This document shows, in pieces, positions 44,398-58,285 of a DNA stretch of 64,000 nucleotides (positions are counted from its first letter, which is position 1; every line of letters starts with the position of its first letter). Under the pieces are notes generated by a model. That model did not search any database. It had not been told where the DNA came from and saw nothing but the letters and a program-made list of their open reading frames with translations. The stretch lies in assembly GCA_037693485.1 (NCBI GenBank), contig CM075350.1:126540001-126604000 (forward strand), written 5' to 3'. The translations under genes were made by a program, and so were the position numbers. The DNA is from Kitagawia praeruptora. Taxonomy: Eukaryota > Streptophyta > Magnoliopsida > Apiales > Apiaceae.

Positions 44398-45387
44398 AAC
44401 ACTCTGTTTATTAAATAATTAGATAAATTGTATGATTGTGTTTACGAAATTATGAATTAGATTATGAATATGATTTAAATAATCATTGTCTTAGTTAGTG
44501 TGATTGTGTTAACAGAACTTGATATTGTTGAAAATAATCGTACAATTTCTATCATTGGAATCTAAAAGGATAAAAAACTAATCTAAGTTTAAAATAAAAT
44601 ATAATTTTATCGATCATTATACGAAAAGAAACATTAAAATGTTAAATGAACAAAACTCGACAATGATAAAAATAATGTTTGAACAACGTTATTACAAAAA
44701 TCTATGCACAATACCGAAAAATAACTTGTGTCTTGCACGAGTACTATTACAATATAAATTAATAATATAGAATATGTACGTGGTCTACTTATACATAATC
44801 ATAAATTATTTAAATTTGTATTAAGTATTCATTTATCTTTAAAGATTGATTCTATCAACCACGACAGTTACCATAATTGTTTGGTATCTTTGTAAAGTTA
44901 TGTCTTTTTGGTAAGTAATCTCTTTTCTCAACTTTCTAGAGATCAACAACAACTATCGAAGCATAGCATGGACAAATATGTTTCGGATTCAAATGTTTCA
45001 ATAGACAATTGTAGGTGTCCCCATCCCCGCTCCTACCACTGCAACAACACGCTAAACACACGCCACTTAACACACTCATGATACAACCATCACATAACAT
45101 ATTTCACTATCGCCAGTGATCCCTGAATCAACACTACCACCCCACACACTCACCCATCTCCTTTATTCATCATTTCCAACATATTTAACAAAAAATATAT
45201 CCTATCTCTATGTTTCTTTAATCTACACTAACATATTCTATAATTTATGTATCAAAATTCATATATATCTATGTGTGTATAACAATACCGAAATAGGAAC
45301 AATCAAAAATGGTTTCAGAAAAATTATTATATCGGGGATTATGCAAATTAATGTTTAATTTCGTCGAATATGTCGTGGATATCGGGT
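44398..45387. other. Intergenic, nothing recognised
   Basis: AT-rich. The open frame at 45116-45358 has no recognisable domain and is probably chance. Confidence 0.5.
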
Positions 45388-47253
45388 ATCAAAACAAGAT
45401 TTTTGACATTTATCTACTAATTGTAAATGTAGGTAAAACATATTTATCTGTAGAAAAAGGGTTTTACCTACCAATAAAAAAATGGTAAAAAATGGTAGGT
45501 TAACGATAGTAGGGAATGACTATTTACTTACACATGAATATATTGGTAAGTAAAATATCACATGGAGCCCACATGTTTCAATGTGTCAGTAATGAATCAT
45601 CAGCTGATGTGTCATTGATCCAAGTGGCAAGATAATCTACGTGTCAATCCCTCGATACTCCACGTGGCACCTCTCATATTGGACATGTGTCAATTCGTGG
45701 CTCGTCTATGTGACACATTAAAGTGATTCTATTTATTATTGTAGGTAAATATTCTAATAATGTATAGTAAAAAATTTTGTTTCACTCGTTTAGATATTTA
45801 GCAAAATAAAAAAAGTTTTCTTAAAATTTATGATTGCCATAAACAAAAGTTACAACAGACAACTTTAATCACATAGTTGCACATAACTTTTCTATTCATG
45901 ATATAATACATCTGATTACATGTAAAAAATATAATTTGCATCTAAAGTTGAATACAAAAGAATTCAATTTTCATGTTTTTCCTGCATTCCATTGTTTCGC
46001 ACACATGTGTCCTTCGTAGTAGTAAGCGGATTAAGCAAGACCTCCATTAACAAGTCTGAAAACCTAGCTAATAATGCTTTCAATAAGAGTTGGACGTTGA
46101 TAGCATTGCTAAACTGCCAAATAAAATAAAACCAAAAAAAATTAATCATACACAATGGATACGTCTCAAAAATATATATACATTATGAATAATCATACAT
46201 AATGGATACATCTAAAAAATTACATACGATGTTGTAGATAGGGAGGGAAGTAAACTTGAAGATGAACCAATGTATCCCAAAACTATGATCATATTGCCAA
46301 ATATCATGTAACATAAATTATACATTAAAAGTAATCTAATTTGGGTTAAAGATTTAGATATACAAACCTTTGAATTCAGGTTTGTGCAGGTCATCTCGTA
46401 TCCAAATTTAGGATGGCAAAAAACACTTTCTCTAAGGCGTCAAGATTGAATTCTACAGGGCTTCTTTCTCGCTTCTCATTTCTTTCGTACCTTTATATAT
46501 TTACTCATCTCTAACTGAGAAAAAAAATGAGGTGAACACCATAGATAATAAAACACAAAGTATTAAAAAGTGTTTCAAAATAAATATACTTTAATTGTAA
46601 TATTATATCCGGCTTAATGTTAAAGTTGATCTAGTCCCAAAATAATTTTAATTAATTATCTCTTAAAATTTTAAAATTATTTAAGCATCGTTAATTTTCT
46701 TCATTTTAATTACATATATAATGAATTTTCACAAAATAAAAAAAAGTGTAACTAATAAATTAATACATAAGTCAAATTTGAATAATTTTACAATATGTTC
46801 ATTTTAAAATAAAATAATACAAAATTACTATTTTATTTAAATCATTAATACATTAATAAATCAATGATTTATCACCGGATTTATAAGTTATTTTGATAAT
46901 ATTTTTTTAAAATAAAGTGGTTTTGAAGTCAAGTGGCTAAGTGTCCTAATTAGAAGGAATCTTGACTTACGTGTATTTATCTTTTTTATCAAATTATAAA
47001 ATATTAATTATGCTCCTATATTCCGCCATTGACTCATACAATTGATTGGATTAGCGTGATCTACGTACACTCTGAACACGTCTGTCACCAACGTTATATA
47101 ATTAAATTGTTACGATAAGAATGACATTCTTCTTGCTTTTATTCACAAAAAAAAAAATTACATTGTAAAATTAGTAGGTGAAGATAATTTTTGCCTACTA
47201 ATATGCATCGGTAGATAAATTAATAGTAGGTAAATATGAAATTTGTTGTAGTG
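45388..47253. mobile_element. Degenerate CACTA-like element
   Basis: The right end TAGGTAAATATGAAATTTGTTGTAGTG finishes at 47253 and reads inward as CACTACAACAAATTTCATAT. A degraded inverse (AAAACAAGATTTTTGACATT) starts near 45388. Subterminal TAGGTAAA motifs occur at 45425-45770 and 47170-47240. No transposase domain is recognised in the interior. Confidence 0.55.
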
Positions 47254-50200
47254 ATTAAATATTCGATAAATGACTTTCATTTCGGGAGAAAGTATTTCCG
47301 GTGACTTTTTCTCTCTATATAAAGCATAAGTTTCTCCAAACCTCTCTTGATCCTCGTAAGATAAATGGCAGCAAACGACCATCCATGTTGTAGAATAAGA
47401 ATGCTTCATGGAATGGTTACGGACATGCCATTCTAAACGTTTGAGCAATCAAATCTCCTTGTTCATTAATCCTAACCGTCTTACATAGAAATTGAGTGAA
47501 AAATAGCAACGCCTCTGCCACCTCCTTAGGGTTGTCAAATATCTTAGACGCAATACCCTATGATATATTTCTAGTTCTTTCGCTCCAATTTCAAGTTGTG
47601 ATCTTTTTTTTCAGGATGTACCCTCGAGTTGATGATATGCTCCTCCGAATGACAAAGTGTGAATTTGTGCTTCCTTATACCGTGTCTTTTAAGACAAGGT
47701 ATAGCAAAGAAATTTTTTATTCTTTCGCGACTTGTCCTCGGTCTTGGTTTTTTTCTTAAATACAGTATCATCTTCCAGCACAAAACAGTTCCAATTGTCA
47801 TCGATGGTGAAACCTATGACGTGCAAGTCATAACTTCTAGGAAATAGGGTTATTGTGCGACCCCCACTCATATCTTGTGGAATAGAATAAATTCATCAAT
47901 GGACTTTGATACTTGTGAGAAACTCCATTGAATGAAATTTCCATCATCACCACACATGTATTGGCTAAATCATCGTGAAAGGATCGCATAGAAATGTCAT
48001 CAACGAGAGTGTCCAGGTCCACTCCAAACTCTAACTGCAAAATTGAAGAGAGACAACAAACAATGATGTTCTATTCTACATGTTTTGAAGGATAAACAAC
48101 TATCATGCGAAATTTGGAGAAATTTACAACTCTGTCATTGGAAGAAAAGGAGGTATGATTTTGTATTTTTGTTGAATGTTTATCTTGCAAGGACGATATT
48201 TTATTTTATTTCATTTATATTTGCAACTTAGAAAGTTTAGTCCAAGTGTCAAGGAAGTTGAAGAGCTTCCGTTAAAAGACTATTTATGAAAAATTCTATT
48301 GTGAATAACGACTACAATGAAGCTTTTACATATGTAGTGATGATGATTTTGTTTGACATGTTCCCTCTGTTGCGGATGATGTTCCTTCACCCATTCTTTT
48401 TAAAGGTGAGAATTCATTTCAAAAGATATAAAGTCAAATGCAAAAACTTGAAGCAAGTCAGAGAAGTTTAATTGGTTAGGTTAAGAATTTGAAATCTTTA
48501 ATCGATGAACAACGTTCATATTTTAAAAGATACAATATTTTGATTTTGATTTGGTATTTTGTGTCATATATCTAACTGAATGCACTAAAATATTTTGATA
48601 GTTGTTGTGTTGCGTAATGCGTGGAAGTAGTACGAGTGGATTGGGGAAAGTGAGTCATGTTATGCCAAAAAGAGCGATCAAGCTTCCTGTATATTTGCAT
48701 TTGCCATTCTTGCAACACTTTGGATCTAGCTTAAAATAAAGGACTGTTCCTACATAAATCAATTATTTGAAAGGAATTTGCCTATTGATGACACGATTGG
48801 GAAATTATCGGATATGGATCTAAACTACTACAGTTGGTTAGACATAGGATTGGTCATGAATAAAAACAAGTAAACAATATATATTTATGTTTTTTTTGTA
48901 ACTTATTTACATATGTATGAATTATTTTATTATGTTTGTTGTCACGAAAAATTTTATGCAAAAGAAGACAACACTATCAGTCCTCCATTAAAGTTGGGCT
49001 CCGAGTTAGTTTTCGAGAAGACTTGGTTTCACACCATGGAGTATGGTAGCATCTCTCAAACTCAATAAGTGTTACTGTCATTATGATGATTTAATTACTT
49101 TATGTCATTAGTTGATTTAGGTTGTAAATTTTTGTGTCAGTGAAATTATTCATATGAATGATGAGGAGTTGTCAAAGTGATTGTTTTGGATGAGATTTGT
49201 AAAATGAAGCATAGGTGCAAAAGTTATCACAAAAATTTATTGTACAAATAAAAGAGAGCAGTTTGATCACAGTGCTGATAACGGTCTTTAAGCTCTTTCA
49301 TTACCGACTTTTAATGGTTCTCTAGCCTAAAAATAATTTTTGCCCATAAGTTTTAGAGCATGCAAATTCATAAAAAAAAAACCCTAACAGTAAATATTAA
49401 ACGACTATTATAGATCCAAGAAGATTTGAGTATAATTTTATTTCAATTCATTTTGAGATTTTTATTCATCATGAAGCTTAATACTATACCAACAATGCAT
49501 AATCTTTTTGGACAATTTGGTGTTAGCTGAGCAATTTCTCTTGACAGTGTGCTAGAGAACCCTGAGGTCTAATGGTTTAACGACAAGCACAGTTGATTAT
49601 CTCATTGCAACTCTGCAAGCACGATATGATTATCTCATTCACCATATCGAATCCAACATCAAGTTTACATTAATTTAATCCAGAACCAGAAAATGAAGCT
49701 TAAAAAATGAATGAAACCCCTCTTGAATAAATTACATACACATTTTTTTTCTCACATGCAATAGTTTTGCGTTTATTCATTTGGGATGAAATTGGAGTAC
49801 AACCACATACGTAAAAGGTATTCAAGTTGCACGATCAAATTCTTTCACAAGAGAAGCTAACAAGTTGCACGACCAAATTCTTTCACAAGAGAAGCTAATG
49901 GTTGTCATTCAATGATCCTTAAATTTTTTGTCCCTACCTTTGATATTTCAAGTGCCACTTCCAAGGATCTAGTTTGGAGTAGCATACAATTTAGATGTCC
50001 TAAGATACCATATCCAAACTAATATATTATCAATCTGAAAACTTCATAACACATTGTACATACATATCAAAAGACATTTTAGGTCAAACTTCAATGAATG
50101 GAATCAGTTAGAATCCAAAGCTTAGTATTGTTTTTGACTTGTTGAAATTATAAGTCCTGGGGTTTAGCAAATCAAGCAAGCAAATGATGGGCATCTCTGT

Positions 50201-50895
50201 TATTCACTGATCCTAGGGTAGAGCAATACTTTTGAAAACTTGAAGCATGTAACTTTAAAATGAATCTAAAATTTTGTGTTGCAGCTTATTCACCCAATGG
50301 TAACCTAAGAAGGTGACAAAAACATGACTATTCCTAATCTAAGAGTGCAACTATCAAGCTTCTACTACGACGATCGATCATTGCAATTTTTTTGTTATAG
50401 TATATAGGAATATTCTTACCTATGTAGTGATATAGTTATCAAGAAATCGTCGACCATCGCCTTCAAAATCCTAATAAAAATTTCACTTCAAGGAAGCCCA
50501 GAGTATGCATCAAATGGCTAGTCTAGCATACAATAATCTCCGTACCCAATATAGACAAACCCAACTTGAGAGATCTAGTCAACCTGAGAATTTTATTTTT
50601 CACAATAACATGCCCAAAAAGATATTGCAGATTGAAATTGGATATAATAGAGAGATTACCATCGAAAGTGGAAGTGAATTGTAAACAAAACCATGACAAT
50701 GATATAATGCAACCATGCAACTTAAGCCAGCCACATCGAATAGATCGGATGTTATTTTTCTTATAATATTTGATCGTTATTATTAATCTGTGCTATTAAT
50801 GGATGTGATATAAAAAGTTTTAAGTAGGCTTAATGACCTTTTGGCCCTTCAAGTTTGCACACTTATACCCATAAATCCCTAACGTTTAAACTCGT
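47254..50895. other. Low-information region, no supported gene
   Basis: Several short minus-strand frames (for example 47837-48040, 47571-47801) and a plus-strand frame (48286-48471) lack recognisable domains. Stops between them suggest a decayed coding region that I cannot name. A 38-bp tandem duplication occurs at 49823-49860/49861-49898 (CAAGTTGCACGAxCAAATTC). Confidence 0.4.
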
Positions 50896-52722
50896 TGAAA
50901 GGCATATGATGTAGCCTATTTGTATTTCGAGGATACAACTCAACTTAAAAAAGATTGTAATAGTAAATAGTATATAGACTGTCACAAGGAATCTCAGATT
51001 GTATTATCTGTCAGAAGAAAAAGATCAAGGTCAATCTACAGACTTGAGGAATTACTACATTGACAGAAGCTCAGTCATCTGATCAAGCCTCAATGAAGTA
51101 TTCGTTAAAGAAGTGGATTCGTTTAAAGTGAGAGAGATTCAACAGTGACAGAGGCAGTATAGAAGAAGTAAAGAGAGAGATGAGAAAAGAAAAGGAACAA
51201 GATTTTAAAGTCAATATATGAAGAACAGTCATTGTGGTGAGTCACTCATGAACCAGACAGTACATCGAGTGTCAACATTTAACAGTGGTTGTTTATCATT
51301 AACTTCAGTGGTTCAAACTATCAAGACTAGTATGTGGGAAAATCATTGTGCAAGCAACAGAAGGGTTAAATTATTTAATCACAAGGATTTTATTATCAAG
51401 TGAACTGGCTACGTGGAAAAAGAATTATCATAAAGAAATTCTAAGTGATATATTCTTAATGCAGAAACCCCGGTTAGAATTGTTGTATTTTTTGCTAACC
51501 AAAAGGAGTTCGGTTTCACATCCTCAAGAGACCGTAGCTTACACCTGGACGGGTTATGAGAAAATAGAATTATCATAAAGAAATTCTAAGTGATATATTC
51601 TTAAAACTGGAACCCCGGTTGGAATTGAAATAATTTTTGTTAAGCAAAAGGAGTTCGGTTCCAGACGATCAGGTAACCACAGTTTAGAGTTTAAGGATAA
51701 TTTTATATTAATAAATATTTTATTTATTTAGAAAATTATATTTATAAATATCTAATAATATTAGATATTTATTTTTATAATTTCTGAATTAAAATAATTA
51801 TTTATTAAGTAAAGATTATAAGCTATGCGGGTTAAAAAGCATTTCTACGGAGCCCGTTCCATATGAGACAAATTAAGCCCTGGTTTTTGTGATTGAATTA
51901 GAAGGTCATCAGGTCATTTGTTTTGAAAAGAAAAAGTGGCCAGGTTATTAAAACTAACATGACAATTAATTCAATTGTATTGCCGATTGTCTTGGTAGCA
52001 TGAAGATTGTCTTGGTAGTACAAAGTTGATTGTCTTGGTGGCTAGAGATTGTCTTGGCGATTGTCTTGGTAGTACAAAGTTGATTGTTTTGGTGGCTAGA
52101 GATTGTCTTGGCGATTGTCTTTGCAGTACAAAGCTGATTGTCTTGGAAGAATAGATTGTCTTGGCGATTGTCTTGGCAGTACAAAGCTGATTGTCTTGGA
52201 AGAACAGATTGTCTTGGAGATTGTCTTTGATGTACAAAATGAAATGAAAAGAGGCAGAAGAATATAAAGATCAACACAGGCGGCCAGACTACTAACACAA
52301 CATAATATCTTTCAACAAAGAACAAAGCTTTCTCTCTCATTTTCTCTTAAGAACACAAGAACTAGAAAAATTCATAGAAAATCAAGTTCTCAATATTTGT
52401 AATATCTGATCCGATAGAACTTGATCATTTGTATCTCTTGTACTACTAGCGAGTTTTTACTCCTAGCACTTATCTTGATTTTTATTAACAAATCTAGAAA
52501 AGTTCATGTTGAATTTTCTAATTTGTTTTTATCAACTTGATAATTAATCTGTACTGAAATTGTAACACCCATCAAGTTAATATATTGTTATATTCAACTT
52601 GAAATTTGTTTCAATTTATTCCGCACAAATTTGTTCAAGTCAAATTTTATTCAAAGAACAAATTTCGATAAATTGGTATAGATTGTATTCAACCCCCTTC
52701 TACAATCTTATCGGACCTAACA
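50896..52722 (+). repeat. 5' LTR of the SIRE-like element
   Basis: Direct repeat of 60960-62811, from TGAAAGGCATATGATG to TCGGACCTAACA. An internal duplicated block AAAGAAATTCTAAGTGATAT occurs twice (about 51431 and 51577), and a GATTGTCTTGG minisatellite lies at 51985-52230. Confidence 0.95.
51985..52230 (+). repeat. GATTGTCTTGG minisatellite in the 5' LTR
   Basis: About 13 copies of GATTGTCTTGGxxG spaced irregularly and grouped in units near 54 bp (TTGGTAGTACAAAGTTGATTG). The 3' LTR equivalent is 62045-62320, where an additional unit is present. Minus-strand ORFs through it (RQSPRQS repeats) are artefacts. Confidence 0.85.
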
Positions 52723-52737
52723 ATTGGTATCAGAGCC
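52723..52737 (+). other. Primer binding site, initiator tRNA-Met
   Basis: ATTGGTATCAGAGCC immediately after the LTR end; TGGTATCAGAGC is the standard plant copia PBS. Confidence 0.93.
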
Positions 52738-52820
52738 TATTGATTGATACACAAATCAAGATCCTATTTTTACTCAATCAAAAATCAAGCTCGAATTTTT
52801 AACTCACTTAAAAATTCATC

Positions 52821-54737
52821 ATGTCTTCAAAAGCCATTGTTAAGATTCCCATATTTAATAAGGATAATTATGATATGTGGAAAAATAAAATGGAGTTGTT
52901 TCTTGATGTTACAAATCCAAGATATTTGTGGGTTTTGAAAAATGGACCAATAATTCCTATGCAACATGATGCTGAATCAGTTACAAATGGAGTTGTTACA
53001 ATACCTGCTAAATCCTATGCAAAGGACTCTAAGAACTATACTCCTGAGGAAAAAGAAGAAGCTGGATTGGACAAAAATTTGAGACTCATTCTAATAGATT
53101 CCCTGGATGCTGTAATGTATAGCCATGTGATGAATTGTAAAACTGCTAAGCACATCTGGGAAACTATTGAGACTATTAATGAAGGAACTGATGAAGTCAG
53201 GGAAAACAGACTTCAAATTTTGACCTCTGAATATGAACACTTTAGAGCTGGCCCTAATGAAGGCATTCAGGAAGTGTTCGAAAGGTATAACAAAATAATC
53301 AACAACTTGCAAGTTCATAGCAAGCAATATACCCAGAAGGAGATCAACATGAAGTTTTTGCTGACTATGCCTACTCACTTAGAGCATAGAATAACTGCCA
53401 TTAGAGAATCTAGAGATCTAAATAAAATTGCTCTTGAAAGGCTGTTTGGTGTTTTGAAAACGTATGAGTTGGATCAAGTACAACAGAAGGAGTTCTCTGG
53501 CAAAGGCAGAGTGGCAAGTTCTTCTACAGCTCTAGTGGTTGAGGTTCCTAAGGAAGTAGAAGCTAAAGTTGTTCAACCTAACAGCTTCAACAAGGAACAA
53601 ACTGAAGTGGAACATGGCTAGACACCAGCTACTCAGGATGGTGGAGAATTTTATTCACTAGAAGAGTTGGATCAATTAGAAGATGAATCTATGGCAATGA
53701 TGGTAAGACAATTCAGTAACTTCAGATTTAGAAGAAATCCCAAGTTCAGGTTTAAGTCAAACAACAAATTCCAGAGAGGAGGTTCTTCATCCTCTAGTAA
53801 CAGGGGAGGATACAAAACTGGAACAGTTGACAGAAGCAAGATCCGTTGCTTCAACTGTAATGAATTTGGACACTTTGCTACCGAGTGTCAGAAACCTAAG
53901 CAAGCACAGAAAAAAGATTATGCTTCTGAAAAAAAGAAGACTGGAAGAGCTTATGTAGCTGCTGGTAAAAGCTGGGATGACACAGATAGCGAAGATGAAG
54001 AATATGGAAACTTTGCGCTGGTGGCAAATGCTGATACATCAACTCGTTATACCACACCGGTAATTCTTACAGACGTTGAGTTAATTCATAGCTTACGTAA
54101 TTGCTTGACTAATGCACAAAATGGATACGAAAGAATAAGTCTAGTAAACACTAAACTTGAAAATGAAGTGTTAGAATTAAAAAAGGTGCATGTTAATCAA
54201 GATCAGCATATAGAAGAAATAGCACGACTTAACTTCAAAGAAAAGTCGCTTGGAGAATACATGGTAAAACAAGTTGCTAAGATTACTGAACAAGAAACCA
54301 GGATTACAGAACTTGAAACAAAGATTATAGCGTGTTATAATTCTGTTAAAGTTTCTAAAGAATTTTTCAACAAACAAGTTGTAGAACGAACTGTAGGAAT
54401 AGGTTTTGGTTACAAAGAAGCTGTTGGTTCTTTAGGCAACCATTCTGCTAATCCTATTCCTGCTAAAGAAAGAGGTATACCACATGTACTCAAGAATGTT
54501 GAAAAACCTATGTTTAAAACCTCTGTTGCTGAACCACCAAATATGTATTCTATTGTGATTCAAGAAGAAATGAGAAATGAGGACAGTGCTAATGGCATAG
54601 TCATTGATAATGAAAAATCTGTTAAGGCACCTACAACCGAAAATGTTAAATCTAATAAGGTTATTTTTATGAAACCAGTTAAGTTTGTTGAGTCAACCAG
54701 TGAACAGAAACAAAAATGTCAGATCAAAGACTGCTAG
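52821..54737 (+). pseudogene. Gag of the SIRE-like element, one in-frame stop and a frame break
   Basis: Starts MSSKAIVKIPIFNKDNYDMW, the usual copia gag opening. The capsid-type domain (UBN2 family pattern) runs to about 53480 (SLDAVMYSHV, AKHIWETIE, TMPTHLEHRITAIRES). TAG at 53619-53621 interrupts the frame, which continues to a zinc knuckle CFNCNEFGHFATEC (about 53850) and a coiled-coil stretch (54080-54330). Near the A run 54712-54716 the meaningful frame changes; in the new frame the sequence continues to a typical gag ending, GPNQIWVPKKV, at about 55020, with one further stop (about 54850). Confidence 0.88.
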
Positions 54738-55001
54738 TCTTCCTAATGTTAGGAGAGAGACAATTGTACCTAAGCCTAAACAAAGTTTTACTAAGGCTGT
54801 TTACAAGGTCAAATGTCCAGTCAATGAAACAAGTGTTATTGCTGCTAAATAAACATTGATACTCAAAATGAAACAAAAGATTGTCAAATCTGTTTATAGG
54901 GTAAAATGCTTGTTGACTAATGGTAAAATTGGTGTCAAGGTTAAAAATGTTGTTTTGCCTGACAAAGGCCAATTCTTTAAGTATTCTGGACCCAATCAAA
55001 T

Positions 55002-55760
55002 TTGGGTTCCGAAGAAAGTTTAATCCGTTTGTCATTGCAGGGTGTTGAGCAGGTTGAACGAGTGACCTGGATCTTGGACAATGGATGTTCAAGGCATATG
55101 ACTGGTGACAGAACCCTGCTGACAAATGTGGTGGAGAAGGCCGGCCCAGTAGTTACCTTTGGAGATAACAGCAAAGGTAGAACTGATGGATATGGCAGAC
55201 TTGAAGCTGGAAATGTTATCATTGATGAAGTCTCCTTTGTGAAAGGACTTGAGCACAATTTGCTCAGTGTCAGTCAATTCTGTGACAAAGGATATGAAGT
55301 TCATTTCAACAAGAAGAATTGTCTAATTTCACACAAGAGACATGAAAAACCACAACTGATAGGAGTTAGAAATGGCAATCTGTACGTAGCCAATATGAAC
55401 TCAGGAAGCACTGAAGAAATCACTTGCTTCTACACTAAAGCATCTAATGACGAGAGTTGGCTATGGCACAAGAAACTTTCTCATCTAAATTTCAAGACAA
55501 TGAATTCTCTAGTTAAAAGAGAGTTGGTGAGAGGTTTGCCTTCAATGGAATTCACTCAAGAAGGACTTTGTGATGCATGTCAAAAAGGCAAGCTAAAAAG
55601 GGCAACTCACAGGAGCACTAACACATCTTCAATAACTGAACCATTACAATTACTTTATATGGATTTGTTTGGTCCAGTTAATGTGATGTCAATATCAAAG
55701 AAAAGATATACTCTTGTGATTGTTGATGATTTTCAAAATACACATGGGTCCTATTTCTGA
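55002..55760 (+). pseudogene. Protease and integrase N-terminus of the SIRE-like element
   Basis: Aspartic protease region WILDNGCSRHMTGD at about 55068: the catalytic D-S/T-G triad reads DNG here. The pre-integrase zinc finger follows (WHKKLSHLNF, about 55465, and CDACQKGK, about 55575). Then the start of the integrase core LLYMDLFGPVNV with the first catalytic Asp (about 55660). Frame breaks at the T run 55730-55733, ending at 55760. Confidence 0.88.
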
Positions 55761-58285
55761 ATTCTAAAGATGAAACTCCACAGCTAGTGATTGATCACAT
55801 CAAGTTGATTGAGCTGGATTCTAAGTATCCAGTGAGAGATATAAGATCGGATAATGGAACTGAATTCAAGAATGCAGTTCTGAATGATTTCTGCACTGAA
55901 AAGGGTATAACTAGACAATACTCAGCTCCAAGAACTCCTCAGCAAAATGGGGTAGTGGAAAGAAAGAATAGAACCATGATTGAAGCTGCACGTACTATGT
56001 TAAGTGAATCAAGGCTTCCATTGTACTTTTGGGCTGAAGCTGTCAACACTGCATGCTATATCCAGAATCGAACTCTTATCAACAAAGACTTGATGAAGAC
56101 ACCATATGAGGCTATGACTGAAAAGAAACCAACACTCAAATACTTTCATGTATTTGGAGCAAAATGTTTTGTGCTTAAAGAAGGAGATGATCAAGGTGGA
56201 AAATTTGAGGCCAAAGCACATGAAGCAATTTTTATTGGTTATACAAGAAGAGCTTACAGGGTGTACGTGATTGATCAACAGAAAATGATTGAAAGTGTCA
56301 ATGTAACATTTGATGACACTAAACTCCCTAGTATCCAAACTAAGGATTCATCTGAAAAGCTATCTTTTGATGATATGACAGATCCAGATTCAGATGATGA
56401 CAATTCACCTGATGTTTTTGCTGATGCTATTGACAATAATGATGATGATGATGATAATGATCAGGGTAATGGTGGTGAAAACAATGATAATAATGTAGAT
56501 ACACATGACACTCCTGAACATTCATCCAGTCAACCTGGCAACAACTCAGGGGGAGATAATGAAGGATCAACTAGTTATACTCAACATCACAATGAAGAAC
56601 AAGGCGAATCATCAATATTAAATCTTCCAAGAAAAATAGTTTGGAATAGAGCTCATCCTTTTGAGTTGATTATTGGTGATCCAGATGTTGGAGTCAAAAC
56701 TAGAAGTGCTACTCAAAATCAATGTAACTATTCAGGGTTTCTATCTGTAATGGAACCTAAGAAAACTGAGGAAGCTCTTTCTGATCCTGATTGGGTGATT
56801 GCTATGCAAGATGAACTCAATCAATTCAAACAACAAGAAGTATGGAAGCTGGTACCTAGACCCAAAGACAGGAAAGTGGTTGACACAAGGTGGGTATTCA
56901 GAAACAAGCTAGATGAAGATGGGACAGTGACAATAAATAAAGCAAGACTGGTAGCAAAGGGTTATTCACAAGCTGAAGGCATTGATTATGATGAAACCTA
57001 TGCTCCAGTGGCAAGACTTGAGGCTATCAGAATATTTTTGGCATTCGCAGCATTCTCAAACTTTAAAGTTTATCAAATGGATGTCAAGAGTGCTTTTCTG
57101 AATGGTAAGCTAGATGAAGAGGTATATGTAGAACAACCCCCTGGATTTGAAGATTCAGAATTCATGGACTATGTCTACTTTCTCTTCAAGGCTATTTATG
57201 GCCTTAAGCAAGCACCAAGGAAATGGTATGACACTCTCTCTGAATTTTTACTTGAAAATGGTTTTGTTAGAATTGTCATAGACAAAACTCTCTTAACAAA
57301 GAAACATAAGAATGATACAATATTAGTTTAAATCTATGTGGACGATATAATATTCGGGTCTACTAATGATCTTCTTTGCAAGAAATTTGCTAAGTTAATG
57401 CAGGGTAAGTTTGAAATGAGCATGATGGGTGAGCTGAAGTTCTTTCTTGGATTGCAAGTAAGTCAAAGGACAGATGGGATATTTATCTGTCAATCCAAGT
57501 ATGTCAAAGAGCTTCTCAAGAAATATCAAATGGAGGACTCATCTTCAGCAAGAACACCATCATCTACAGCTGTTAAATTTGGAGCATGTGAAAATTCTGC
57601 TAAGGTAGATATCACAAGCTACAGAGGTATGATAGGCTTATTACTTTACCTTACTGCAAGTAGACCAGATATTATGTATGCTACTTGCTTGTGTGCAAGG
57701 TTCCAATCGGATCCTAGAGATGTTCATCTCATTGCTGTTAAAAGAATCTTGAGATATCTTAAGGGTACGCCTAACTTAGGCATCTGGTACCCTAAAGATT
57801 CTGGTTTTAATCTTGTTGGATATACAGATTCAGATTATGCGGGAAGTGTTGTAGATAGAAAAAGCACCTCTGGGAGTTGTCAATTCCTAGGTGGCAGGTT
57901 GGTTTACTGGTACAACAAGAAACAACAAACAGTTTCCAACTCCACAGCTGAAGCTGAATACATAGCTGTTGGAAGCTGTTGTGCACAAATCTTGTGGATT
58001 AGGAATCAGCTAAGGGACTATGGTTTTATACTTGACAGGATTCCTATCCTGTGTGACAATACAAGTGCCATAGCAATCTCCAACAATCCTGTGCAGCACA
58101 CTAGGACAAAGCACATCGATATCAGGTATCATTTTATTCGAGAGCATGTCATGAATGGTACCGTGGAGTTACATTTTGTACCCACGGAAGAACAAACAGC
58201 AGATATTTTTACTAAGTCTCTTGACGAATCCACATTCACCAGAATTGTTGGTGAATTGGGTATGTTAAATAGTCCTAATGATTAA
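55761..58285 (+). pseudogene. Integrase, reverse transcriptase and RNase H of the SIRE-like element
   Basis: Continues in a new frame after the break at 55730. Integrase: second and third catalytic residues in RSDNGTEF (about 55845) and NGVVERKNR (about 55950). An acidic Asp/Asn-rich linker lies at 56370-56500. RT: WVIAMQDELNQF, VARLEAIRIFLAFA, QMDVKSAFLNG, AIYGLKQAPRKWY; TAA at 57329-57331 falls two codons before the catalytic YVDDIIFGST (about 57336). RNase H: GYTDSDYAGS, STAEAEYIA (about 57945), NPVQHTRTKHIDIRYHF, ending ADIFTKSLD at 58240. One frameshift and one nonsense codon make it non-functional as it stands. Confidence 0.9.

Noticed and set aside
47158..48040. Minus-strand frames considered as a CACTA transposase
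   Set aside because: No TNP2 signature found. Frames are short and separated by stops, and most lie outside the CACTA-like right end at 47253.
51966..52340. Minus-strand ORF with QDN/RQS repeats, also at 61962-62426
   Set aside because: Encoded by the GATTGTCTTGG minisatellite in both LTRs of the copia element; not a gene.
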